Both the position numbers and the translations under genes were made by a program. A stretch of 64,000 bases of DNA from an uncultured Eubacteriales bacterium (lineage in GTDB: Bacteria > Bacillota > Clostridia > Oscillospirales > Acutalibacteraceae): the NCBI GenBank assembly GCA_934488615.1, contig CAKSSJ010000007.1:1-64000 (forward strand), in the 5' to 3' direction. Shown here piece after piece: positions 24,594 to 33,506 of the stretch (position 1 is the stretch's first letter; each line of letters begins with the position of its first letter). The notes under the pieces are model-generated. The model was not told where the DNA came from. It made no database searches and saw nothing but the letters and a program-made list of their open reading frames with translations.

Positions 24594-25496
24594 ATGATTT
24601 ACTCCGAATGGATGTCATATATCAAGGATGATGTAAAGCTTTGCAATGTCGTTATGCCGAGTGCTCACAATGCTGGCAGCTTTAAGATGAAGCCCATCGC
24701 CTGCTGCCAAGACGGCGACCTCTCAGAGCAGTTCAATTACGGAATCCGCCATTTCTGCGTCCGTATTGATACGGATAAAAACGGTCAGATAGTTTTCTGC
24801 CACGGCATAACAAAGGGTTTGCCCTTTGAGCCCGAGATGATGAATTTCCGCAAGGTTATGGACGAACACCCGAGCGAATTTTTCATTCTCGATCTCAGAG
24901 AATATCAGCCGCAGAAGCTCGGACCGTTCAATCTCAGCTTCCATGCCGACCCGAAAAAGGTTGACGAAATTCTTGAGAGAACGATTGAGCCGTCAAAATA
25001 TGCATTCACCGATTTTGAAAACATCGGCGATGTAACTATGGGCGACATGAGAAAATCGGGCAAGCGCTACATTCTCATCAATTACTGCGAGGAATATAAA
25101 TACAGCGTCAACTGTCCGCACATTCTCCCGTGGGAAAAGAAGCGCCACGGTAAGCACGCTCAGGAATTTGTAACCGAGGCGACCGATTTTTTCGACACGA
25201 ACGACACAAGCGGCTTCTACTGGTTCCAGACTCAGCAGACCCCGAACCTCGGCACGGATATCGGCGTTGTTTTCCCGAGAAAGCTTGATAAGGCATTGCG
25301 CTGGCATTTTAAGGCGCTTATCAACACCATAGCCAACACACCGAGATATCTCGCCCGTGCAAACATCATTGCAGGCGATTTCATGACCGAAGATTTCTTT
25401 AAGGTCCGCGAAATTCTCAACCTTAACCTGAACAAGAACAATGTTGTTGAAAGCAAACGCGAGGAATACAAAAACCGACTCAGAACATATACATAA
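24594..25496 (+). CDS. Phosphatidylinositol-specific phospholipase C-like protein
   Basis: A 300-residue protein with the bacterial PI-PLC X-domain pattern: MPSAHNAGSF holds the first catalytic His, RHFCVRID a barrel strand, IVFCHG the second catalytic His, and FFILDLRE a core strand. Bacterial PI-PLCs cleave phosphatidylinositol to diacylglycerol and cyclic inositol phosphate. Unlike most, no signal peptide is visible, so it may act inside the cell or leave by another route. The ATG at 24594 is preferred to a GTG (24585) touching the AGGA site. It is the last gene of the operon. Confidence 0.8.
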   Translation: MIYSEWMSYIKDDVKLCNVVMPSAHNAGSFKMKPIACCQDGDLSEQFNYGIRHFCVRIDTDKNGQIVFCHGITKGLPFEPEMMNFRKVMDEHPSEFFILDLREYQPQKLGPFNLSFHADPKKVDEILERTIEPSKYAFTDFENIGDVTMGDMRKSGKRYILINYCEEYKYSVNCPHILPWEKKRHGKHAQEFVTEATDFFDTNDTSGFYWFQTQQTPNLGTDIGVVFPRKLDKALRWHFKALINTIANTPRYLARANIIAGDFMTEDFFKVREILNLNLNKNNVVESKREEYKNRLRTYT

Positions 25497-25502
25497 AATC
25501 AA

Positions 25503-25542
25503 AAAGACGGACTGTCGCTAATGATGACAGCCCGTCTTTATT
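25503..25542 (+). terminator. Terminator after the PI-PLC gene
   Basis: AAAGACGG-a-CTGTC pairs with GACAG-c-CCGTCTTT, then a short T/A-rich tail. It ends the recA to PI-PLC unit. Confidence 0.8.
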
Positions 25543-25569
25543 ATGTACCGTAATTTGTGCGGTATTGCC

Positions 25570-25830
25570 TTAAAGTCTGCCTTTCGGAACATGACATTCG
25601 CAGTTTACAAGTATCGTGTCCTCCCCTATCACATCAATATCATCCCACGGAATCACTATATCCTCGCTCTTTCCGAACACTCCCATAATTTTGCCTTTTC
25701 CGTAAATGATGATTGAAACGAGACGTCCGCTGTTGATGTCCAGCTCCACATCATCGACGTTTCCTATCCTCGTTCCGTTCAGCTTGCAAATGACCTCCTT
25801 GTTCCTAAGCTCTGCAATAGAACAACCCAT
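25570..25830 (-). CDS. ylmC: YlmC/YmxH-family PRC-barrel sporulation protein
   Basis: An 86-residue PRC-barrel-like protein. It opens SIAELRNKEVICKLNG and contains GNVDDVELDINSG, then WDDIDVIGEDTILV. The YlmC/YmxH family occurs in endospore formers and is named for sporulation-linked expression in Bacillus, although its function is not known. This supports a spore-forming ancestry. It is a single gene, convergent with the PI-PLC gene. Confidence 0.85.
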   Translation of the reverse strand: MGCSIAELRNKEVICKLNGTRIGNVDDVELDINSGRLVSIIIYGKGKIMGVFGKSEDIVIPWDDIDVIGEDTILVNCECHVPKGRL

Positions 25831-25878
25831 ACAAAAATCAGCTCCTCTTTTCAGTAATTTTTCACAATACTGTTTCTG

Positions 25879-25907
25879 TTGTAAAATGTACAGTTTTATG
25901 CTAAAAT
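25879..25907 (+). promoter_or_regulatory. Promoter of the ceramidase-like gene
   Basis: TTGTAA (25879-25884), 17-bp spacer, TAAAAT (25902-25907). Confidence 0.6.
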
Positions 25908-25943
25908 TATCTTGTAAATTTTTATTCAGAAAGGTGTAATATT

Positions 25944-27635
25944 ATGAAAAAAGTAATATCATTGCTTCTCAGCATTGTTATGGTATTTACCGTTTTCAGT
26001 GTTGCTTTGACAAGCAATACCTTTGCGGCGGATACTGTAAACAATGACACCGTTGCGGTCACAAGCGTTGACCTCGGCGGAATCAAAATTCCCACATCAT
26101 GGGAAGAGCTCAGCGGAATGCTGGTCAAGTCGCTCTATAATCTGGCGGATAAAATAATTGATGTTCTTGTTAAAAATATCAACAAGAATATTTCATCCGT
26201 TAAATTTGAGCAGAAGGAAAACTTCACAAGCGATATGTTCTTTGAAGGCATGGAGGATTACCTCACCTCTCCTGCAGCAAATTCGGTTTGGAGCCTCGGC
26301 TACGGCAGTGCCTCTCTTCAGACCGGAGACGAGCTTGACGGTAAGCACTATGTCGGCGGAAGTCTCTCTTTCCCGAAATCAAAGGCGGCAACAGCCATCT
26401 ATGACGACCAGCGTGTCCGCGTTATCGCAATCAATGACGGCAGCGGCAGAGGAACTCTCATATTTGCCGTTATCGACGGATTCGGCATTTCGAGCACAGA
26501 CGTAAGAGGTATTCGCAAGGAACTTGCCGATTTTGCAAAAGCAAACAACATAGTCGGTATCAATATCTCCGTTCTCCATCAGCACAGTTGCGTTGATACA
26601 TTCGGAATGAACGGCGACCTTGTAAAAATGATTTTTACAAATCCGGCTCTTAACAAAATCAACAACACATTCGGCACTGACTATAAGCTTCTCAACGGTC
26701 AGAACGCAAGCTTCATGAAGCATCTTTATGACGTTACCGTTGACTCGGTAAAAGAGGCTGTCAATTCAATGACAACCGGTAAAATGTACTATTCCGAGAT
26801 TGAAGCGGGCGAATATATCCGTGACAAGCGTGAACCCATGGTTTTCGACTCGAAGATTCACCGCTTCCGCTTTGTTCCCGATAACGGTACAAAGGAAACA
26901 TGGCTTTGCAACATGGCTATCCATGCTGTCGGCAACGGCGCGGCAGGAACTGAGATAACCGGCGACTACCCATACTATATCGAGCAGGAAGTCAACAAGG
27001 CCGGTGCAAACTTCATTCAGATTCAGGGCGCAGAGCTTGCAATCTCAACGAAGCATGACAGTCTTAACCTTCCCGAAGGAACACCGAGACTTGAATCTCT
27101 CAAGATTTACGGTACAACACTCGGCAAGCTCATTGTTGAGTCCAACGAAGCCGAAACAGAGGTCGCTCCCCTCCTCAACTACAGGATGAAAGAATACTAT
27201 GTTCCCGTAACAAATCAAATCCTTGAATTTGCAGGTAGACTCGGAGCCCTCACAAACACCGTTGTTACAACAGATGATGACAACAATGTTCTTGAGGTCG
27301 CAACAGAGCTTGGTTACCTTGAAATCGGCACAAAACTTGCAGTTGCGATAATCCCCGGAGAGCTTGAGCCGGCAATCGCTTACGGAGGATATCTTGACGC
27401 CGACCACTCATGGACAGGCACCGATTTCAACTATCCTTCACTTCAGGATATCGTCGGGACAGACAAAGAGCTTCTTGTATTCGGTCTCATGAACGACCAG
27501 ATCGGTTACATACTTGAGGATAATGACTACAGCAGTATCCTCTCGGGAGTCAACGAGGAAATCGTTGCAACAGGTAACCTTGCAGGCTCTACAACAATAA
27601 ACGCTTTTGAAGAGCTTATAAAGTCTATCCACTAA
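25944..27635 (+). CDS. Secreted neutral-ceramidase-like hydrolase
   Basis: A 563-residue protein with a clear signal peptide (about 1-29, cleavage after TFA-A). The body resembles the neutral/alkaline ceramidase N-terminal domain: GYGSASLQTGD at the start, ISVLHQHSCVD matching the family's zinc-ligand His pair (THTH-like), and AIHAVGNGAAGTEITGDYP near 330-350 with the expected strand after the active site. The family hydrolyses the amide of ceramide, but many bacterial members are uncharacterised. The usual C-terminal domain is not obvious. A phosphatase gene follows. Confidence 0.65.
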   Translation: MKKVISLLLSIVMVFTVFSVALTSNTFAADTVNNDTVAVTSVDLGGIKIPTSWEELSGMLVKSLYNLADKIIDVLVKNINKNISSVKFEQKENFTSDMFFEGMEDYLTSPAANSVWSLGYGSASLQTGDELDGKHYVGGSLSFPKSKAATAIYDDQRVRVIAINDGSGRGTLIFAVIDGFGISSTDVRGIRKELADFAKANNIVGINISVLHQHSCVDTFGMNGDLVKMIFTNPALNKINNTFGTDYKLLNGQNASFMKHLYDVTVDSVKEAVNSMTTGKMYYSEIEAGEYIRDKREPMVFDSKIHRFRFVPDNGTKETWLCNMAIHAVGNGAAGTEITGDYPYYIEQEVNKAGANFIQIQGAELAISTKHDSLNLPEGTPRLESLKIYGTTLGKLIVESNEAETEVAPLLNYRMKEYYVPVTNQILEFAGRLGALTNTVVTTDDDNNVLEVATELGYLEIGTKLAVAIIPGELEPAIAYGGYLDADHSWTGTDFNYPSLQDIVGTDKELLVFGLMNDQIGYILEDNDYSSILSGVNEEIVATGNLAGSTTINAFEELIKSIH

Positions 27636-27647
27636 AATAGAATTGTT

Positions 27648-27676
27648 ACAGCCGTTGAAGCCTTTTCAGCGGCTGT
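27648..27676 (+). other. Intergenic 12-bp hairpin without T-run
   Basis: ACAGCCGTTGAA pairs with TTCAGCGGCTGT (one G-U pair, 5-nt loop). No T-run follows and the next gene's GGAGG begins 9 nt later, so it is more likely an mRNA processing or differential-expression element than a full stop. Confidence 0.45.
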
Positions 27677-27694
27677 TGGTTTATGGAGGTAAAT

Positions 27695-28813
27695 ATGATA
27701 CGCGGAATTAAATCTTTTATTTCGATTATGACGACCGTTTTGCTTTTATTAAGCACGATGCTCGGATTTTACGGCACGGACGGAACGAAGAACGAATACA
27801 AAACCTACAAAAATGTTATTCTTATGATCGGCGACGGAATGGGCTTTAACACAGTCGAAGCTGCCAAAAGCAGATACGGCATTGACGAGCTTCCGATGGA
27901 AACTTTTCCTATTCACAGCCAGTCAAAAACACGCAGTGCATCAAACGAAATAACCGACAGTGCGGCAGGTGCAACGGCTCTTTCCTGCGGTGTTAGAACC
28001 TACAATAATGCAGTCGGCGTTTATGCCTTTGCCCCATTCGCAAAGAAATTCAATACGCCGAAATCGCTAACGGAGCTTGCGAAAGAAAACGGAAAAGCGG
28101 CAGGCGTTGTAACAACAGATAAAACGAGCGGCGCAACTCCCGCATCTTTCTCGGCTCATTCATTTTTAAGGCAGTTTGAGCCTGATATTTCGATCGAGCA
28201 GATGCACTCCGAGCTTGACCTCATCTGGGGCTCGAAGAGTACAACCGTCACAAAGCTCGGCTGCAAACTCGGCGGATTTCAATACATTTCAAGCGCAAAA
28301 GAAATGAACGCACTTCAACCCGGCACACGCTCATTCGCCCAGTTTGATATGGATGCTTTTGCAAATGTTACAAACAATAACGACAACCCATACCTTGCTG
28401 ATATGACGAAGAAAGCAATTGAACTTCTCAACAGCAATGAAAACGGATTTTTCCTCATGGTCGAAGCAGCGCACATCGACAAGTTCTCACACAAAAATAT
28501 TCTTGAGGGCTCAACGGCACAGGTTATTGAATTCAACAAGGCAATTCAGGTTGCGTATGACTTTGCAAAGCAGGACGGCGATACGCTTGTTCTTGTAACA
28601 GCAGATCACGAAACCGGCGGAATAACCTATAATGAGGAAACCGGCGAATACTACTACACGACAAAAAAACACACGGGAGTCAACGTTCCTATTTACGTTT
28701 CAGCGAACGACGCAGGATTTATCACAGGCGAGGCTTATGACAATTATTGCATAAGCACTCAGCTGGCAAGGGTCATGGGCTATGATAAAACACAATTCCC
28801 TAAGACAAAATAA
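27695..28813 (+). CDS. Secreted alkaline phosphatase
   Basis: A 372-residue alkaline phosphatase with an N-terminal hydrophobic export segment (about 3-25). Active-site signatures are VILMIGDGMG (metal Asp), TDSAAGATAL with the nucleophile Ser, VEAAHIDKFSH and VTADHETGG (metal Asp/His). It removes phosphate from monoesters outside the cytoplasm. The ATG at 27695 follows ATGGAGGTAAAT; an ATG four codons upstream (27683) overlaps that site. Its start lies 60 bp after the ceramidase-like gene and it is probably cotranscribed. Confidence 0.9.
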   Translation: MIRGIKSFISIMTTVLLLLSTMLGFYGTDGTKNEYKTYKNVILMIGDGMGFNTVEAAKSRYGIDELPMETFPIHSQSKTRSASNEITDSAAGATALSCGVRTYNNAVGVYAFAPFAKKFNTPKSLTELAKENGKAAGVVTTDKTSGATPASFSAHSFLRQFEPDISIEQMHSELDLIWGSKSTTVTKLGCKLGGFQYISSAKEMNALQPGTRSFAQFDMDAFANVTNNNDNPYLADMTKKAIELLNSNENGFFLMVEAAHIDKFSHKNILEGSTAQVIEFNKAIQVAYDFAKQDGDTLVLVTADHETGGITYNEETGEYYYTTKKHTGVNVPIYVSANDAGFITGEAYDNYCISTQLARVMGYDKTQFPKTK

Positions 28814-28825
28814 AGCATAACAAAA

Positions 28826-28859
28826 GAGACTGCCTCAAACGAGACAGTCTCAAATTTTT
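28826..28859 (+). terminator. Terminator of the alkaline phosphatase gene
   Basis: GAGACTG-c-CTC / GAG-a-CAGTCTC with a 4-nt loop and TTTTT tail. Confidence 0.85.
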
Positions 28860-28870
28860 ATGTTAAGCTT

Positions 28871-30079
28871 TTATGTGCCCTGCGCCCAGCACCAGGAAAC
28901 GTTCACTCCGTCGCGGCTTGAAACCACGCCTTTCCTGTTTGCCGCTTTGACGAACAGCTCCGCAAACTCCTCATCAGGAAATTCTATCGTGCCCTTAGCG
29001 GTGAGATACTTGCCGTCATAAACCTTTTCCTCAACCGAGAAGCCGATTACCCACCAGTGAAGCTGCGCCTCACGGACAAAAATTCTTCTGCTGCCCTGGA
29101 AAAGCTCAAGGCTCATTACCATCATGTCCTCATCGGGAGCGCAGTTAAAAACAGTCGTCCAAACCTTCTGCTCGGGACGGTTGTAAATTCCTATCTCGGC
29201 TCCGTTGGATATCCAGTAAATTCCCTTCCAGATCTGGAAAAGCCAATCCTTTCCGTCATAGTTCAGATATATGCGCTTCGTCTCATAGTCATAGAACGTA
29301 AGGTTCGCAAGGATATCGTAGGTTATGCAAAATCCGAAGCGTCTCTGCCATGTGTTTTTGATAGCGTAAAGCGTATAATCGTTTGCGTCCAGATTGAAGC
29401 CCAATACACCAAGCTCATTTTTTCTCTTCAGCTCGTGCGTTTTTGAGTCATATATGAAATCCGACTTAACCTTTTCCGAAGTACCGTTTCTGTAGTAAAG
29501 AACGATATAAACATTATAAATGCTCGGGTCCTTTTTGTTTTGATCCGCGTCGATCGTCATATGGTCAATGCTGAGAATATAAATTCTGGCAAAGTCAACC
29601 ATAAATCCCGCAAAATTCTTACCCTGACTGTAAAGCTCCTTGGACTTTTCCTTCATGATGGGAGCAAGAGTGTCAACGTCAATTCTGAGAATTTCGCACA
29701 CCTTTGCGGAGCTTTCGGTAAAATCGGGAAGAGAATTATAAATTTTCATGACATCAAGTGTGCCGCCGCTCTTCTTTGTCCACTCGGTGAATATGTCGTT
29801 CATAACACCGTTCACTTCAATCTTTATCTTGTTTTCATTTATAAGATTGAAGCCGAAAATCCTTTTGAACAACGCATTGATATTGCTGACCGCATCCATA
29901 AACTGCTGAGTGGTAAGATGATCCTTGCCCTCATTATAACCGGGATCCGTCTCGTCATAAACAATGTCACCCGAGGGAACCTCCGCATCGGATTTGGCAT
30001 ACGAAAAAGCCGTACCCGTGCCGAGCAGAATAGTAAGGGTCAATATTACCGCCAGAAGCCTCTCCGAAAATCTTGTCAT
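28871..30079 (-). CDS. Secreted DUF4474-domain protein
   Basis: A 402-residue protein with a signal peptide (about 1-28, ending FSYA). The N-terminal 200 residues are not recognised. The C-terminal half resembles DUF4474: WQRRFGFCITYD, IYLNYDGKDWLFQIWKGIYW and GAEIGIYNR. DUF4474 has no known function; members are mostly exported proteins of gut Firmicutes. The ATG at 30079 follows AAGGAGATTTGTTTT. It is a single gene convergent with the phosphatase gene. Confidence 0.75.
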   Translation of the reverse strand: MTRFSERLLAVILTLTILLGTGTAFSYAKSDAEVPSGDIVYDETDPGYNEGKDHLTTQQFMDAVSNINALFKRIFGFNLINENKIKIEVNGVMNDIFTEWTKKSGGTLDVMKIYNSLPDFTESSAKVCEILRIDVDTLAPIMKEKSKELYSQGKNFAGFMVDFARIYILSIDHMTIDADQNKKDPSIYNVYIVLYYRNGTSEKVKSDFIYDSKTHELKRKNELGVLGFNLDANDYTLYAIKNTWQRRFGFCITYDILANLTFYDYETKRIYLNYDGKDWLFQIWKGIYWISNGAEIGIYNRPEQKVWTTVFNCAPDEDMMVMSLELFQGSRRIFVREAQLHWWVIGFSVEEKVYDGKYLTAKGTIEFPDEEFAELFVKAANRKGVVSSRDGVNVSWCWAQGT

Positions 30080-30459
30080 AAAACAAATCTCCTTCATTTC
30101 TCTTTCTCATGACTTCGTATATTAAGCACACATAAATATGTATATCAGAAAAAGCCTTAAATATACGTCATGATCTCGCGTATATTTAATATACAATACA
30201 ATAATATTTTTGTCAAATAAAAACCTGAAATTATAAATCATGTATTAACGGAAACGATATTTTTTCGTACAGTTTATTTAAATCGTATAATACACCTTGA
30301 CACATGCGCAAAAATGTATTAAAATAGTACAGATGTAATTATAGTTAGCCGGACTGTAATTTCATCGGCACGGCAAGCGGAAACGAACATCCGCGCGCCG
30401 AACATAACTAATGATTTACTACTTAACTTAAATTCTAAGACAGGAGGTGCATTTATACT
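30080..30459. other. Intergenic region with RNase Y promoter and long leader
   Basis: No gene is visible. 30105-30190 contains two related AT-rich blocks, TCATGA..CGTATATT and TCATGATCTCGCGTATATT, of unknown role, probably near the DUF4474 promoter. The right part holds the rny promoter (30297-30325) and about 130 nt of leader that includes a GCGG/CCGC hairpin. Confidence 0.5.
30297..30325 (+). promoter_or_regulatory. rny promoter
   Basis: TTGACA (30297-30302), 17-bp spacer, TAAAAT (30320-30325). Confidence 0.8.
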
Positions 30460-32022
30460 TTGTTGACAATCAAAATATCACTTTTTATAGTGATCATAGT
30501 CGCCTGTGTTGTTGTCGCCGCGGCAGCAGGAACCGCAATCGGTATAGTTTACCGTAAAAAGGTTGCCGAAGCTACCATCGGTTCGGCTCAGCAGGAAGCT
30601 ACCAGAATTGTAAACGATGCCGTTTCAAAGGCTGAGTCCAAGAAAAAGGAAGCTATCCTCGAAGCCAAGGACGAGATACACCGTCAGCGCAACGAGCTTG
30701 AAAAAGAGCTTCGCGAGAGAAGAAGCGAGGTTCAGCGTCAGGAGCGCAGACTTTCCCAGAAAGAGGAAAGCCTCGACAGAAAGATGGAGAACATCGAGAA
30801 GAAGGACGAACAGCTCAACAGCAAGATCAAGGCCGCAGACAAGAAAGCGGAGGAAATTGAGCTTGTTAAGCGCAGTCAGATCGAGATGCTCGAAAAGATT
30901 TCAGGCTTTAACAAGGAACAGGCTAAGGATTATCTGCTTAAAACTCTTGAATCCGATCTCGTCCACGAGAAAGCGATCAAGGTTATGGAATATGAGCAGA
31001 AAACAAAGGATGAAGCAGACGAAAAAGCTCGTGAAATTATTGCAACGGCAATTCAGCGCTGCGCCGCAGACCACAGTGCGGACGCTACCGTTTCCGTCGT
31101 TGCTCTGCCTAACGATGAAATGAAGGGCCGCATAATCGGCAGAGAGGGACGTAACATCAGAACTCTTGAAACGATCACAGGCGTCGATCTTATTATCGAC
31201 GACACACCTGAGGCAATTACGGTATCATGCTTTGATCCCGTTCGCCGTGAAATTGCAAGACTTACCCTCGAAAAGCTCATCAGCGACGGCAGAATTCATC
31301 CGACAAGAATTGAAGAGCTTTATGAAAAATCTAAGCGTGAGGTTGAACACACCATCAAGCAGACGGGTGAAAGAGCCGCTATTGATGCCGGCGTCAACGG
31401 AATTCATCCCGAGCTTATCAAGCAGCTCGGCAAGCTGAAATACCGTACCAGCTACGGTCAGAACGTACTTAACCATTCGCTTGAGGTTTCTTACCTTGCA
31501 GGTCTTATGGCAGCCGAGCTCGGCGCCGATGTTAAGACCGCAAAGCGCGCGGGTCTTCTCCACGATATCGGAAAGGCTCTCGACCACGAAATGGAAGGCT
31601 CTCATATTGAACTCGGCGTTGAATACGCTAAGAAATACAGAGAGAACGAAAATGTTGTTCATGCGATTGAGGCTCACCACGGTGATGTTGAAGCAAGAAC
31701 AATCGTTGCTTGCCTCGTTCAGGCGGCCGATGCAATATCCGCTGCAAGACCGGGCGCAAGAAGAGAAAATCTTCAGAACTATATCAAGAGACTTGAAAAA
31801 CTTGAAGAGATCACAAACTCATTCCCATGCGTTGAAAAATCATATGCCATTCAGGCAGGCCGTGAGGTTCGTATCATGGTTAAACCCGATGCAGTTTCGG
31901 ACGATCAGATGGTGCTTGTTGCCAGAGATATCGTTAAGAAAATTGAGGATGAACTGGAGTATCCCGGACAGATCAAGGTCAACGTTATCCGCGAAAACCG
32001 CGTAATTGACGTTGCTAAATAA
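30460..32022 (+). CDS. rny: Ribonuclease Y
   Basis: A 520-residue membrane-anchored endoribonuclease that starts mRNA decay. Order: one N-terminal membrane helix (about 6-26), a long coiled coil (about 40-205), a KH domain with GRIIGREGRNIRTLE, and an HD domain with LLHDIGKALDHE. The start is a TTG at 30460 (a second TTG follows directly), 9 nt after AGGAGGTGC; no ATG is available near that site. Length is normal. Confidence 0.96.
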   Translation: MLTIKISLFIVIIVACVVVAAAAGTAIGIVYRKKVAEATIGSAQQEATRIVNDAVSKAESKKKEAILEAKDEIHRQRNELEKELRERRSEVQRQERRLSQKEESLDRKMENIEKKDEQLNSKIKAADKKAEEIELVKRSQIEMLEKISGFNKEQAKDYLLKTLESDLVHEKAIKVMEYEQKTKDEADEKAREIIATAIQRCAADHSADATVSVVALPNDEMKGRIIGREGRNIRTLETITGVDLIIDDTPEAITVSCFDPVRREIARLTLEKLISDGRIHPTRIEELYEKSKREVEHTIKQTGERAAIDAGVNGIHPELIKQLGKLKYRTSYGQNVLNHSLEVSYLAGLMAAELGADVKTAKRAGLLHDIGKALDHEMEGSHIELGVEYAKKYRENENVVHAIEAHHGDVEARTIVACLVQAADAISAARPGARRENLQNYIKRLEKLEEITNSFPCVEKSYAIQAGREVRIMVKPDAVSDDQMVLVARDIVKKIEDELEYPGQIKVNVIRENRVIDVAK

Positions 32023-32054
32023 ATTTTTGAAATAGAGCTAAACTGAAAGTAATC

Positions 32055-32087
32055 AGGCGTTTCGGAAAATTTCCGAAACGCCTTTTT
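32055..32087 (+). terminator. rny terminator
   Basis: AGGCGTTTCGGAAA with TTTCCGAAACGCCT, a near-perfect 14-bp stem, followed by T5. It can also act on the convergent fucosidase gene. Confidence 0.9.
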
Positions 32088-32099
32088 AATTATATTATA

Positions 32100-33446
32100 T
32101 CAATAAACCTCGAACGTTGTAATCGTCGCAAAGTCTCTTGTCTTTTCGATAACGAGCTTCAAGCGTCTTGCGTCCATTGTCGGTAGGAGGCAAATTTTCT
32201 TTCTGCCGATCGTTGTGCCGCTGTAAAGCTTATGCCATTTCTTATCAAAGAAATAATAGAGCTTGAATTTTTCGACCTGCTGACCCGTCTCTATATTCTC
32301 GGCAAGCACAACCTTGTTTATGTTCTTGACCTCGCCCATGTCAAGCGTTATCACGCTTTTGCGTGCCTTGGGCGCACTTTTGAAATACGACCTGCCCGAA
32401 TTTATAAATTTTGCGGTGTGGAGGTCATCGCTGTGTCCCTCGTCCTCAAATTTTCCGTTTTCCGCGTGGTTCTCTTTGAATTCAATTCCGAGCTGAACGC
32501 CGAGAGTTACAAGATGCTCAACGTCAACCTTGTCAATTTTGCCCGTGTGCGACGGTGAAATGTTCAATATCAGCGAACCGTTGTTGCCCACAGACTTGAA
32601 ATAAACCTCAAGCGCCTTTGAAAGCACCTTGACGTCAAAATTCTCCGTCTCATGGAAGAACCAGCCGGGTCTGAGCGAAATATCGGTAATCGACGGGAAC
32701 CAAACAAGCTCCTTTGCTCTTTTTATCTTGCTTCTGCTGCCGAGGTCGGGCTCAACAAGCTTTTTCGACGGTGCATTGTTGATCAGATCTTTCGGCACAA
32801 CGCTCCACTCGCTTGTCCTGCTAACACCAACATGGTTGCCGCACCAGCGGATATCGGGACCGCAGTTGCATATCATCGCATTCGGCTGATATTTGCGGAC
32901 CGTATCGTAGTATCTCTGCCAGTCGTAATTCTGCTGACCGCTGTTGTCACGCTCAAACCATACGCAGAAAATATCGCCGTAATCCGTGCAAAGCTCCGTC
33001 AGCTGATTTACGAAAAAGTCGTTATATTTCTCCGTGCCGAAGGTCGGCTCGTGCATATCGTAGGGTGAAAGGTAGATTCCGAACTTCACACCCTCTGCGG
33101 CGCACTCCTCGGCAAGCTCTTTAACGAGATCACCTTCACCGTCCTTCCACGGTGAATTCTTCACGCTGTGCTCCGTGTACCTGCTCGGCCAAAGGCAGAA
33201 GCCGTCCGAATACTTGCAGGTGAGCACAATTCCTCGCATCTTCGCCGCCTTGACCGTGCTGACCCACTGCTTTGCGGAAAAATCGGCAGGCTTGAAATAC
33301 TTCTCGGGCTCCCTGCCCGTGCCCCATTCCGTATTACAGAAGGTGTTCATGCCGAAATGTATAAATGCCATGAATTCCGTATTCATAAAATCTATCTGCG
33401 CCTTTGACGGCACAACGCTGTTTGCTCTTTCAATATAATCTGACAT
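32100..33446 (-). CDS. GH29 alpha-L-fucosidase-like protein
   Basis: A 448-residue protein with the GH29 barrel: FIHFGMNTFCNTEWGTG near the N-terminus, GIVLTCKYSDGFCLWPS, and EWSVVP. A C-terminal discoidin-like carbohydrate module begins about residue 355 (VVLAENIETGQ). The strand that normally carries the nucleophile (VWFDG or VWLDG) reads VWFERD, so Asp is replaced by Glu. There is no signal peptide. The ATG at 33446 has only a weak ribosome site; a mini-ORF with a strong one lies just upstream. Terminal fucose removal is the expected activity, but the substitution makes it uncertain. Confidence 0.78.
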   Translation of the reverse strand: MSDYIERANSVVPSKAQIDFMNTEFMAFIHFGMNTFCNTEWGTGREPEKYFKPADFSAKQWVSTVKAAKMRGIVLTCKYSDGFCLWPSRYTEHSVKNSPWKDGEGDLVKELAEECAAEGVKFGIYLSPYDMHEPTFGTEKYNDFFVNQLTELCTDYGDIFCVWFERDNSGQQNYDWQRYYDTVRKYQPNAMICNCGPDIRWCGNHVGVSRTSEWSVVPKDLINNAPSKKLVEPDLGSRSKIKRAKELVWFPSITDISLRPGWFFHETENFDVKVLSKALEVYFKSVGNNGSLILNISPSHTGKIDKVDVEHLVTLGVQLGIEFKENHAENGKFEDEGHSDDLHTAKFINSGRSYFKSAPKARKSVITLDMGEVKNINKVVLAENIETGQQVEKFKLYYFFDKKWHKLYSGTTIGRKKICLLPTMDARRLKLVIEKTRDFATITTFEVY

Positions 33447-33462
33447 AATAATACGTTCCAAT

Positions 33463-33498
33463 CTAAAAACTGAATATCTTGTTTTTATTGAATTTCAT
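33463..33498 (-). CDS. Eleven-codon mini-ORF upstream of the fucosidase gene
   Basis: MKFNKNKIFSF then TAG. The ATG at 33498 is 8 nt after a perfect GGAGG and the stop lies 16 nt before the fucosidase ATG. The sequence looks like the first residues of a signal peptide. It could be a leader peptide that couples translation to the weakly initiated fucosidase, or the stub of a lost gene. Confidence 0.35.
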   Translation of the reverse strand: MKFNKNKIFSF

Positions 33499-33506
33499 AA
33501 ATTTTA

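Noticed and set aside
30463..30491. TTGACA-17-TATAGT promoter within the first codons of rny
   Set aside because: A real promoter lies upstream at 30297-30325 and a transcript from here would miss the rny start; kept only as a side note.
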